Assembly: GCF_027921745.1 (NCBI RefSeq)
Contig: NC_079239.1
Coordinates: forward strand, 1,267,501-1,331,500
DNA from: Schizosaccharomyces osmophilus
Lineage: Eukaryota > Ascomycota > Schizosaccharomycetes > Schizosaccharomycetales > Schizosaccharomycetaceae
Length of the DNA: 64,000 bases
Reading direction: 5' to 3'
The notes beneath the pieces are model-generated. The model did not search any database, had not been told where the DNA came from, and was given only the letters and a program-made list of their open reading frames with translations. The first letter of the stretch is position 1, and each line of letters opens with the position of its first letter. Shown in pieces: positions 40,460 through 50,098 of this stretch. The translations under genes were made by a program, and so were the position numbers.

Positions 40460-41713
40460 TCAAGCTTCACTTGTTCCGTGATGGGATTCTAACTGCCGTT
40501 GACTTTCTTGTTTAGAGTCCAACTCTGCTCTTGGTTGTTGGCGCATCAAGTCAATGGCATTGCCCAAAAGTCGGTTGAAGGTAGGCTTGTCAAAGGTTGC
40601 CAACTTTAAACGAGATTTGGCACGCACCGTTGCGGTTCTCTGTGTTTCGTGAATTAAAGCTAACTCGCCAAAATAATCACCCTTTGTCAATGTCACTACC
40701 GTGCCTTTGTCTTTTTTAATCACCTCTGCTTCACCATCTTCAATCAAATAAAACTCGTTCCCAATATCCCCTTGGCGAATTACTTCCTCTCCAGCCTGAA
40801 AAACAACTGTTTGAAGGGCATCTGCTATTTTTTGGCGTTGATACTTGTCCAGACTTGACAAAATAGGAACTTCCTCAAGCAAACTTTCATACATACGGCG
40901 TTGGTGAAAAGCATTTTGCAACACAATACGATGGAAACTTGCTCGGTCCAAGGCATAGAAAACACAATCAGGAGTCTTGGACACAACAGTTGCTGCCCGA
41001 GGAGCGTTGTACATTAATGCAAGTTCGCCAAAATATTCCCCTGGAAACATCGTAGCAACATGATCCCCGTAACCCGAAGCCAGTACTTCTTCTGTCGAGA
41101 CGTTTGGTTCTTTGCGTTTGTAAACATCAAATTCACCCTTCTCTATAACGTAAAAGTAATCACCCACAGCGCCCTGTACAATCAGTGCTACACCAGCTTC
41201 GCCAATACGTTTTTCCGTCATAGCGCTCAAGACTTCCAAGTACCGTTCCTCGTCCAAATTCTTAAACAAGAAGTTGTGACCTACTGCTTTCTTCAAACGT
41301 TCCAGTTCTTCAGGGCTTTTTAAGGGAACCTGTGGACGAGGCAGTTGCATAAACGAGTTGGGATTCATCGACTCGGCAGACACGGATTGTCTTCGTAAGA
41401 AGTTGTAATTTTGAGGATAAGAAACGTTCATTTCTTTCAATCCACCCGCTTCAGGAGTGTGAAGTACTTCAGGACCCACTGCCTCGGGCCCTCTGGACAT
41501 CTCGTGCAGGTCTGATAAATAGTCATCTTCTGAGGCATCCTCGCTTAACGCTTCGCTCATGGCATCATCCATATGAAGCATCTCTCTGCGTTCATTTTTC
41601 AATTTGCTACCAAAGAAATCAAAGCAAACTTGAAGGAGATCAGTACAACCCTGCTTATTTACAAGATTTCTCAACTCCTCTATAAGCTCGTCGAAAGAAG
41701 CGTTTGAAACCAT
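40460..41713 (-). CDS. cgs1: Cgs1, cAMP-dependent protein kinase regulatory subunit
   Basis: 417 aa, single exon, ATG at 41713. Residues 1-45 form the dimerisation/docking helix pair (FDELIEELRNLVNKQGCTDL). The inhibitor site is RRQSVS at 107-112; a Ser at the P-site makes it a substrate-type (RII-like) inhibitor. Two cyclic-nucleotide-binding domains follow, each with the phosphate-binding cassette: FPGEYFGELALMYNAPRAAT and LTKGDYFGELALIHETQRTA, with the key Glu and Arg present in both. Cgs1 holds the catalytic subunit Pka1 inactive until cAMP binds. In fission yeast this couples glucose sensing to mating and stress responses. Length is close to S. pombe Cgs1. Confidence 0.96.
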   Translation of the reverse strand: MVSNASFDELIEELRNLVNKQGCTDLLQVCFDFFGSKLKNERREMLHMDDAMSEALSEDASEDDYLSDLHEMSRGPEAVGPEVLHTPEAGGLKEMNVSYPQNYNFLRRQSVSAESMNPNSFMQLPRPQVPLKSPEELERLKKAVGHNFLFKNLDEERYLEVLSAMTEKRIGEAGVALIVQGAVGDYFYVIEKGEFDVYKRKEPNVSTEEVLASGYGDHVATMFPGEYFGELALMYNAPRAATVVSKTPDCVFYALDRASFHRIVLQNAFHQRRMYESLLEEVPILSSLDKYQRQKIADALQTVVFQAGEEVIRQGDIGNEFYLIEDGEAEVIKKDKGTVVTLTKGDYFGELALIHETQRTATVRAKSRLKLATFDKPTFNRLLGNAIDLMRQQPRAELDSKQESQRQLESHHGTSEA

Positions 41714-42668
41714 AGCGCCTACTTTAGAAAATTCCTCGATTTCTCTCCAATTTTTTAGGATTTGATTTGTCCTTCGCGCCTTGGAAACCTCTTGCAGTAT
41801 TTTATGAAGCGTTTATATTGTTGTTTTCAAAAAAATAAAAATGAATCCAGTCCTTTGGTTTGCTTATTCCTCTTGATATACGTTAAGATCAAGTTCCTCA
41901 GCTCCGGCTTCCATTAGTTGACTGACAGTGATCCATCCTCTACGTCACTCTACATGTTATTACTCCACAGTTCCTATCTGTACTCCACATTGGACTAGCA
42001 ATGATTAGAGGGACTAGCGTTACTTAACGACACTTAACATGGCTCGTAATGTCATCTAAAAATTTGCAACGCAACTCTTGAAGAAAATTAGAAGGAATTT
42101 GTTTTTAGTGAATGGGAATTAAAAGAATGGAGTGTATCAAGGATGAAAACGGTTTCTGCTTAAAATCAAATGTTTCTGATATAGAAGAGATGAATTGCTC
42201 GTTGTATGGATCGAAAAGTTGATTCTGTTGAAAATCGTTTGGTGTAATTACTTTATATGAGTAAGAACTGTCTTTTATTATATACAAACGCATGAATTAA
42301 CTAACGGTCCAAGAGAATTGAAAGATCACATAAGGCAGTAAGATTGAGGACGATGAAGTGCCCTTAGGAAACCACTGCTAAGCTTCCGTGTGATCAAAAG
42401 AAGGGATATAAAAGGGATATGGCTGGGTAAATTGTTCGTGGTATAGCGAATTAAGATAGAAATATTAAAATCGGAAACATTAAGATAAAGACAACGTAAA
42501 TTCACAAATCAAATCAACAATTGACAATTCTGGATGCCAAGTAATGGGAAGAGAGAGTCTCCGCTGGTAAAATCGTTTTCATTTTCATCATTCATTATAA
42601 CTTCAAATGAATCCTATTCGGAAAAAAAGAAAAGCATAGAGGTCCAATGCAGTCCTCCAGATTATAAA
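41714..42668. other. Intergenic region upstream of cgs1
   Basis: 955-bp tandem spacer on the minus strand between the cgs1 start and the fhl1 stop, AT-rich. No coding-like ORF. From remembered S. pombe gene names this may be a synteny junction between two S. pombe blocks. Confidence 0.4.
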
Positions 42669-44870
42669 TCAGGTATACGAAGACGGAGCTTCATCAAATT
42701 GTCGTTTCACTCCACGAAGAACGTCCCCTGTTGATTGCATTGGGTCCTGGTGATTTTCTTGTCTTCCTTCTTTGCTTTCTCCTCCATGCTCTGAATGTAG
42801 ACTTGGCGTCGTATGAAGGGAATTGCCTTGTATCCCACTGCTAGGTGAATATGCAGCATATGATGGCATCGCAAAACTTGGTCGCTTTTCTCCGTTAGCT
42901 TCATGAGATGCTACGTACAGAGGCCGATCTGACGTCAAAACGGAGGTATTTGGTACAGTACTTGTTTGCCCTGAGGAGCCTGACAAGGAAGTGTTCGGCT
43001 TGGAAGTCGCGGAGGATGCAGCAACTGCTCCAGGGGGTAACGGATCTTCTATAGTTCGGCCATATGGAGAATCTTTGGGTTGAGAATGGACAGGCGGTCG
43101 TACATACGGAGGGGGAACAGATGTCATGGTAGAAGGTGGCGGTGTGGGCATATGGAAAAAAGGAGCATTTGGTTGAATGGACGAGGAAGATGCTGTCGAG
43201 TTGACATTTTGATTCACAGACGAAATAGAGGCTTTTCTTCTTTTAGTTTGCTGAGTCGTATCTTGTTGTTGAACAGTTGGGGTTGGTACCGGTTGCTTTT
43301 GTAACTTTTTGGCTAGGGCAACGGCTAACGCATTTGCAATCGCAGTGGCCTGCGCTGGGTTGTTCACGGCAGCCGGTCCTAATTGTCGGTTAATGTGGTC
43401 TTGTAAAAGCGAAATCGCATGTACCGCTTGCTCGTTTGGTGCTTGTTGTTCACCATTTGAGTTGCGGAAAAATTCAGGATTCAACGCTAATTTGCCAGAC
43501 TGCATAATGATGGGCTGGATGCCAGACTGTAATAATGATGGTTTTTCTTCTTTAGGTGCTGCTGCTCCACCGCCATTTGCAGCAGGTGTCCGTTGTGAAG
43601 TGTCAGAAGTCATTGAAGAACTGATTTTACCGCCTACCGACATATTACTTTGAAGGGGATCAATGTTCTCATGGTCGAAAGATGTAGTACCCGTAGCAGT
43701 AGGTGTGGGTTTCTTTGTTTTCCGAAACATATTTCCTTCAAACTGGTCAATATAGGAGGGATCCAATATCCAAAATGACCCTTTTCCAGACTCGTTTTGT
43801 CTCCTCGGTATTCGTATAAATGCTTTGTTCAAAGATAAGTTATGCCGAATCGAGTTGTGCCAAGCTGGTGGTTGATATTGATAATACGGCCACGTATGGG
43901 AAATCCATTCGCAAATATCGCCCAATGTCATCTTCTTATTAGAATTGGATATAAGGGTACGTGCAATCAAATTTGCATAAGAAAGATTAGGCTTTTGATA
44001 AATATCACCGAAATTTGGTGGTGGATTTGATTCTAAACCCGGATGCAAAGGGATTGATGCCGAAGGATGATTCGACTCTTGATCAACAGAAGTCTGTTTT
44101 GGGGGAATGGCATTATTTGGAGGAGTCTCAGAAAGATTTCGTAAGGTTTCAGGGTTAGCAGATGGGGCTGACGAGAAATCGCTCGATGCCTGACGCTGAA
44201 TAGATTGAGGAGATACAGTTTGTGGTTTGTATTCGGAAGAGTAGGGAAAGGATTCTAAAGGATGAGGAGTAATCGCATCAGGATGCTCAAATATATTTGC
44301 TGATGCAGACTCGGCGGTCATAAGAGGAGGAGGAGGAGATAATTGAGTAGTGTTGAGCTCAGATTCCTTTTTTACGGATGTGTAAAAAGAGCTTTGAAGT
44401 TCTTCAATAGGTGGTTTTTGTTCAATCACAGGAGTTATAGTCGTGCTCATCTTCTGGGGATCAGCGGTATCAACATCATGCTTTCTCGCCGTCTGTTTTT
44501 GCATTCCTTCCGGAAGAAGAAAAGAGAAAGAGATCTGTCCAATTTGAACGCGAGTTCCACTATGCAGTGCGACGGTAGATCCGCGTTCGACGAATTCCCC
44601 ATCAACAAAAGCTCCGTTTTTTCCAATGACGGAAAATTCAAACCTTTGATTTGGGAAGCTGTATACAATTTTAGCATGCTGACGAGATATAGCTTTGGTG
44701 TCTCCCAGATGAACATCACAATCACTAGAATTACTGGCTTTCCGACCCATTGTAACTTGCAGAGTCTGAACAAAGAAAGAAAACTTCTCAAATTCTAGTT
44801 TGGCGTAGGCTTGAACCCTGTTGGTACCTGATTTTTTCTCCGCTGCATCTTGTCGAACTGCGTCAGGCAT
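42669..44870 (-). CDS. fhl1: Fhl1, FHA plus forkhead transcription factor
   Basis: 733 aa, single exon, ATG at 44870. FHA domain at about residues 35-118: MGRKASNSSDCDVHL, SRQHAKIVY and the FSVIGKNGAFVDG loop, with the phospho-threonine-binding R, S and N in place. Forkhead domain at 293-383: KPNLSYANLIARTLIS, TLGDICEWISHTWPYY, then WHNSIRHNLSLNKAFIRIPR with the DNA-contacting recognition helix, and GKGSFWILDP. The C-terminal half is Pro/Ser/Gln-rich. FHA plus forkhead describes both Fhl1 and Fkh2 in fission yeast. The SPAC1142-like neighbours (vps32, get3, ctr5) favour Fhl1, linked to ribosomal-gene and TOR-dependent growth control. Nuclear. Divergent from vps32 with 430 bp between starts. 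Confidence 0.9.
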   Translation of the reverse strand: MPDAVRQDAAEKKSGTNRVQAYAKLEFEKFSFFVQTLQVTMGRKASNSSDCDVHLGDTKAISRQHAKIVYSFPNQRFEFSVIGKNGAFVDGEFVERGSTVALHSGTRVQIGQISFSFLLPEGMQKQTARKHDVDTADPQKMSTTITPVIEQKPPIEELQSSFYTSVKKESELNTTQLSPPPPLMTAESASANIFEHPDAITPHPLESFPYSSEYKPQTVSPQSIQRQASSDFSSAPSANPETLRNLSETPPNNAIPPKQTSVDQESNHPSASIPLHPGLESNPPPNFGDIYQKPNLSYANLIARTLISNSNKKMTLGDICEWISHTWPYYQYQPPAWHNSIRHNLSLNKAFIRIPRRQNESGKGSFWILDPSYIDQFEGNMFRKTKKPTPTATGTTSFDHENIDPLQSNMSVGGKISSSMTSDTSQRTPAANGGGAAAPKEEKPSLLQSGIQPIIMQSGKLALNPEFFRNSNGEQQAPNEQAVHAISLLQDHINRQLGPAAVNNPAQATAIANALAVALAKKLQKQPVPTPTVQQQDTTQQTKRRKASISSVNQNVNSTASSSSIQPNAPFFHMPTPPPSTMTSVPPPYVRPPVHSQPKDSPYGRTIEDPLPPGAVAASSATSKPNTSLSGSSGQTSTVPNTSVLTSDRPLYVASHEANGEKRPSFAMPSYAAYSPSSGIQGNSLHTTPSLHSEHGGESKEGRQENHQDPMQSTGDVLRGVKRQFDEAPSSYT

Positions 44871-45300
44871 GCCTACACTTGTACCAAAACCTTCCTTTCC
44901 TCAGTTTTGAGATTATCAAAGCCAATTGCTACCGCAACAAAGCGTGCAAGTTAATTTCTATTAAAAAAATAAATTACTGGCGAAATGAAAAGGGGATTTC
45001 GCCCTTTTAACCGAAACCGTTACTTTTCCACCGAATGTGTAGTTGATGGAGTGGTAGTGATTTGGTGCTACTAAGTACACTTTCCAACTTCACAACATTC
45101 GGCGTAATCCCAAAGGTGTTATAGTTTGCCTTAAATTTGTTTTCTTTTATATTTCTTTTAATAACTTCAGGATTATACAAAAAAATTGTTTAATCTCAGG
45201 TTTTAATTGGCATATCCTGAGGGTTAGCACTCAACAATCTTTACTACCAGAATTATTGAATCAGACAGGCTTAGGAAAGTGATTGATATTATTTAGAAAG
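44871..45300. other. Divergent promoter region of fhl1 and vps32
   Basis: 430 bp between two gene starts; no specific motif recognised. Confidence 0.5.
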
Positions 45301-46033
45301 ATGTCAAATATTTTGAAGTGGTTTGGAGGCGCCGGTCGTAACAAAGACGTGACGAAGGATACAATCACTCGATTCCAGGATACTTTGTCTATGTTTGAAA
45401 AGAAAGAGCAAAGACTAGAGCGTCAAATTGCTGAACAAAATGAAATTGCCAAGAAGAATGCGACTACAAATAAAAGGGGTACGAACAAACAAAACAAAAG
45501 AAGTGTTTATTGAATAATGATGAGCTTACTAACTGTTTTTAGCGGCATTGGCGGCCTTAAAAAGGAAAAAGATGTACGAAAATGAACTTGAAAAGATTGA
45601 AGGAAGTCGCATGAATATTGAGCAACAGCTCTATACCATCCAGAATGCAAATCTCAACTTTGAGACCTTACAAGCTATGCGTCAAGGTGCTGAGGCTATG
45701 AAGCAAATCCAACGAGGTGTGGATGCTGACAAGGTTGATAACATTATGGATAAAATTCGTGATCAACAAGCTATTTCTGAAGAAATTTCTGCTATGATCA
45801 GCACACCCGTGGGCTTGAACGCAGACGTGGACGAAGATGAACTGGCAAATGAATTGGATGAATTACAACAAATGGAGCTTGATAATAAGATGCTTGGAGC
45901 CGAGAAGCCACCTGTTCATGCCCCTGGAGTCCCTACCGGTACCCCCGTTGACAAACTTCCTTCGGTTGACAAACCTCAAGAAGTAGATGAGGAAGAGGAA
46001 CTAAGAAAACTGCAAGCTGAATTCTCCCTTTAA
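45301..46033 (+). CDS. vps32: Vps32/Snf7, ESCRT-III subunit
   Basis: Two exons: 45301-45478 and 45543-46033 with a 64-bp intron (GTACGA donor, CTTACTAAC branch), giving 222 aa. The start MSNILKWFGGAGRNKDVTKD is the amphipathic helix that inserts into membrane. The basic helix alpha1 and the KKMYENELEKIEGSRMNIEQ helix 2 follow. The acidic C-terminus contains DELANELDELQQMELDNKML and ends EEELRKLQAEFSL, the MIM-type motif for Vps4/Bro1 contact. Snf7 polymerises on endosomes to bud vesicles inward, and acts in nuclear-envelope and membrane repair. Splicing restores the NKRAALAALKRKK junction. Convergent with get3. Confidence 0.94.
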
Positions 46034-46449
46034 CTGTAACGTTAGATATTTATAATGAAAGGCATTATATGCATAAACGCTTAATGGAGGACAAATGCAA
46101 ATGAATTTAGATGATTGCATGATGTTTCTTGTTGCCATGTATCAATAAAAACAATAAAATACGTTTATATTTACGGAGGAGGAGATACGTAAAGTAGAAA
46201 AATGTGAAAGCCATTTCTAATTTAAAAATAAAAAAAAAACAAAAATCGAACGTCCCTCTTTACGAAATGCTATTCATCATTTTCGATAAGAAATTACTCA
46301 TACGAAAAATATACCACTGACAGTATTAGAAATGAAGTAGTTAAACATAAAATAATTGAGGTTAAAGCTTTTGTATGATGCACTGAAATATTGAAACAAA
46401 CGGGCAAACCCCGATTTTTAAGTATAAGTCAAAAACTCACTCTATTTCA
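46034..46449. other. Convergent intergenic region between vps32 and get3
   Basis: 416 bp, AT-rich with an A-run near 46228. Both 3' UTRs are expected here; nothing else recognised. Confidence 0.5.
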
Positions 46450-47519
46450 TTACTTTTCAGAAGGGTGAGCATAAGGCTTAACCAACATTTCAGAGAAGGA
46501 TTTCAAAGCCTCGGGGCCACGAACTTCCGCAGGAATTTGGGGTACTTTCACGATGTGAAAGTCTTCGTATAACTCTTCAATTTGGTCGAGATACTTCTGC
46601 TGCATTTTTCTACGAGCAAGACATTGCGGACAAGTTGTATGAGGATCCAATAACAGTTGGTTGACCACAATGTTATTTACATCAATCTCGTATCCAACCA
46701 ATTCTAACACAATTAGTAAATCAAGAAAGTCAAAAGGACTTCGTGCGTATACAGTCTCACATAAAGCCAAAAAAAATCTAAATACTTACCTTGAATCATT
46801 CTTTCAGTCTCATAAAGCGAGAGGAATTCAGAAATGCAAACACAAACAAAGGTGGTTAGTTCTGCGTTCTTAAACTGTTGGTTCACTTGAGAAATGTTTT
46901 CACGCATGCCTTCAAGCTTACCAAAGATGTCATCCTGGTTTGCGTTGACGCCCATTAATCCACTCATCTGATTAATCATAGGACCAAAGCGACTAGAGAG
47001 GCCACCAAGTTTGCCTAGGGCCTTTTCAAGGACAGTTGGGAAATTCAAAAATCTCAGAGTATGACCGGTAGGAGCGGTATCGAAGATGACACAATCAAAT
47101 TCCATGGATTTAACTTGTTTTAAAATTTCGGCAAAAGCGAGCGCCTCATCAATACCTGGAATGGTAAAGGCTAAATCTTGCATCATACCAGACATGGGAT
47201 TGTTAGGATTTTGTTGGTCAGCTTGCTCTGTCATTTCTTGAATAGACTGATTTGGATCAATTTCCATAGCGCTAAGATTTTCAAATCCAGGGACCTTTTT
47301 GGCGTCTTTTCCAAACTTTGTTCCAAATGCATCAGACAAGTTGTGAGCAGGATCGGTCGAAATCAGCAAAATAGAAGAGCGAACCTTGGACATTTGAATA
47401 GCCAAAGAACAAGAGGTGGTAGTCTTACCTACGCCACCTTTACCACCGACGAATACCCATTTCAAGGTCTTTTGATCTAACAAGTTCTGCAAAGTTCCGG
47501 GTAAAGGTTCTAATGACAT
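46450..47519 (-). CDS. get3: Get3, tail-anchored protein targeting ATPase
   Basis: Two exons: 46790-47519 and 46450-46703, with an 86-bp intron (GTAAGT donor, ACTAAT branch), giving 327 aa. The deviant Walker A (P-loop) [10 protein letters not shown] lies at residues 25-34 and switch [19 protein letters not shown] follows. [16 protein letters not shown] is switch II. Exon 2 supplies [17 protein letters not shown] and the zinc-binding CPQC of the dimer interface, then [15 protein letters not shown]. Get3 shields the C-terminal membrane anchor of newly made tail-anchored proteins and hands them to Get1/Get2 at the ER. Length equals the family norm. Confidence 0.96.
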
Positions 47520-48313
47520 GATGGATTAAAGATAGTGTACGAAAAGTAACAATTTTCACTTCTCTAATTTAGTAAACGATGGATCCTGCGAAATGAACAG
47601 AGACCTGTTATATGGTGGAAGTATGATTTTCTAATAGAGGATGTGTTGTAGTATGTACTGGAAGAACCATAAAGAAACTAGACGAAAAAAAAGCAAAATG
47701 CAGAAAACCAGGAAAAGAAAAGTAATTTAAATTTGAGTATTGCATAGAGGCAGTTTTTACTTGGTTTGAAAAGTGAAATAACACATGCCGAAAAGGCTGC
47801 ATTACATTAAAATAATGAGTATAGAATGGCAATCTAGTAATTGAAAAAGCTCACTAGCAGGTACAAAGTACAACAAAAGGGAATTCCTCTGAGCAAAGTT
47901 CTTGGAACCCCAGACAAGATCTATGTAGTGAATACGTTTATCCAGTAGACATAAGAGTATTTGGAATGAAGCTATTAGACTTTATTCATAGTAAGATATC
48001 GGTATTATAAAGAGAATAGCTGAATCAAAATAGTACTCCAGGCATTTCAAATTCGAAAAAGAAGGGACAAAGGAGGGCATGCAAGACTCGTATTGAATAA
48101 CCAAATGAAAAGAACTGAAAAAAAAGAACTAAGAGGAAGGAGGAGAAAGTATAGTAATAAATAGGTCGTAAAATTCAAAAAGTCGGGAACGCAGGCTAAA
48201 AGCGACATGGACAGATTATTAGCTGAATATCATCAATTTGGAAAAGTCTCCGTGTATAGCCTGATGTCTAATTTTATAATCACAATATTCTTTGGGTAGA
48301 AAAAAAGGAAAGT
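47520..48313. other. Intergenic region upstream of get3, downstream of ctr5
   Basis: 794-bp tandem spacer. It contains GAGCAAA near 47891, the core of copper-fist sites, but on the 3' side of ctr5, so its meaning is doubtful. ORFs look like chance. Confidence 0.4.
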
Positions 48314-48832
48314 CTAGCAACAACCAATGCCAGTTGAATGACCATTGAAACTATTGTCGTCCCAGGAAAATAATAGGTATCCTATCCAAGCGCCAAAAAA
48401 GGCAAATAAAATAACGTATCCATTGAAGGACATGACGATAAGCATGAGTATGGTAGCGGCACCGTAATAGCAGGTTTGAAGGAAGGCCCGAGTGAGCTGT
48501 TGGCGCACATTCACATGAAGAGTATTGCCAGGAAAAAATAATCGTAAGGGGCCTTGTAGTGTCTTTCCATTAGATTGTTGAGCAATATAAGCGTCAAACA
48601 TTCTCTGGACTCTCCTGCAGGCCTCAATAGCGATAGCAAAGAAAATGACACCAATAATTGAGCCAGCAAATTTGTTTGCCGTATACGCATGCCAAGAGTT
48701 GGACAGAAAACAAGAGTCAATAGTATACCAATTCCAGAGCATGCTCATTTTGCAAGAATGTGGGGAGGAGTTTCCCATGTCCATACCGCTCATTTTTTGC
48801 GCCGAAAAATCTAAAGCATTCTGCAACTCCAT
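48314..48832 (-). CDS. ctr5: Ctr5-type high-affinity copper transporter subunit
   Basis: 172 aa, single exon, ATG at 48832. The N-terminus carries Met copper ligands (MSGMDMG; CKMSMLWNW). Three transmembrane helices follow: about 55-75, 112-135 and 138-160. The second has the essential MxxxM (MLIVM) and the third the GxxxG packing motif (GAWIG). The tail ends GIGCC, a Cys pair typical of Ctr C-termini. The Ctr family moves Cu(I) through a trimer at the plasma membrane. In S. pombe Ctr5 must assemble with Ctr4, and the synteny here fits ctr5. I did not find the D4GCTGD Cuf1 element in the upstream 1.2 kb by eye. Confidence 0.88.
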   Translation of the reverse strand: MELQNALDFSAQKMSGMDMGNSSPHSCKMSMLWNWYTIDSCFLSNSWHAYTANKFAGSIIGVIFFAIAIEACRRVQRMFDAYIAQQSNGKTLQGPLRLFFPGNTLHVNVRQQLTRAFLQTCYYGAATILMLIVMSFNGYVILFAFFGAWIGYLLFSWDDNSFNGHSTGIGCC

Positions 48833-50098
48833 TTTCTCCTGTATTTTTATTTTTGTTTTTGAAAATTTGGAAGAAGCAACGGAATTCTTGAAAAAAGTAG
48901 AAATCTAAAGAACGATTTGTTTACTAAGTATAAGGAGGGGTGTTTGTCGTTAAAATAAAATACCGTAGTTTACTCTGGATCTTTAATAGATATCCCCTCC
49001 AAGGATTCATCGTTTATATAAGTCCTGGTACGAGGGTGTTGTGCTTTCATCGAGCGAAAATTGCCTGGGCAAAATTAACGCACTTTTAAAGAGACTTTCC
49101 GTATCGCTTTGCGGTTGTTAAAGTCTCTTTAAAACTGTTTATTCTATATAATAAATTTGTTGAAATTTGATGGGATGGGTTACCACAGTAAAGCAATTTG
49201 CGATGAAGTGGATATGGTAGCTTGTTGCAGTGCTTTAGTAAATAAATAAATGAAATGAAGGTTTATAAAGAAAGAAAAAGTTATGTCTTTTTTGTAAAAT
49301 CTGTTAATAAAGAAGGTGCTTTTTTTTATTTAAATTTATAAAAGTTGTATTGAAACTACTATTGCCTAAATTCGCACCAAAGTGAAAATAATAATAAATC
49401 ATTTTACAAGGGAATAGCACATGAATACAGGACTACCTAATCAAAAGGTATTCCAAAGATAGATACTATTTATTTCATTTATACGCTCATTAGACTATGA
49501 CTGTTCGAAAAGTATGGTTTTCTGTTTTACTTGTAAAAACACTTATTGATACACTTTTCTAGTTTCATCATAAATGGATTGGGCCTATAAAAAAAATGCG
49601 ACGAGAAGACCAGTAGGATTATAACAATTCCATGTTTCTGTTGCTTATATTCTATATTGAAAGGAGATTTCACGCTCAAGAAAACTATCACCAACAACCT
49701 AATGAACCGAAATTTTTGTACAATAAAAATTATGTGCAAGCAGTTGTCCCTGTTTGCATATGAACTAGTACAGACGGTCTACTAAATAAGAATTGTCGAC
49801 ATGATCTACCACCCACTTACAAAAACACCTACAGAGAGGGGAATCTCTATTCAAATTATGATGCATCTAAATTCAAAGACTGGAGAATACTAACTTTTGG
49901 CAAAATAAACATAGCAGACGACACTGTTTTCATCATTACTATATTTTCATACAATTACTCTATATAATTATATATATAATATTCTCTTACTTTTTCCTAC
50001 AAGCAACGCAGCGAAATGGACTTCCCTATTCTGTAAATACTTCTGAACTCTTGCCAATTCGTTTCTTCGTCCTTAACCAAAAATTGTTTCATTAAACA
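48833..50098. promoter_or_regulatory. Divergent promoter region of ctr5 and dhr1
   Basis: 1.27 kb between two gene starts. It contains the 15-bp inverted repeat at 49084-49134 described separately. Otherwise AT-rich with TATATA runs near 49960-49980 that may serve dhr1. ORFs look like chance. Confidence 0.45.
49084..49134. repeat. Perfect 15-bp inverted repeat with 21-nt loop upstream of ctr5
   Basis: TTTTAAAGAGACTTT at 49084-49098 and its exact reverse complement AAAGTCTCTTTAAAA at 49120-49134. One mismatch further out, two more pairs extend it to 18 positions (49081-49137). It could fold as an RNA hairpin or serve as a protein-binding dyad. It lies 252 bp upstream of the ctr5 start codon. 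Confidence 0.85.
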
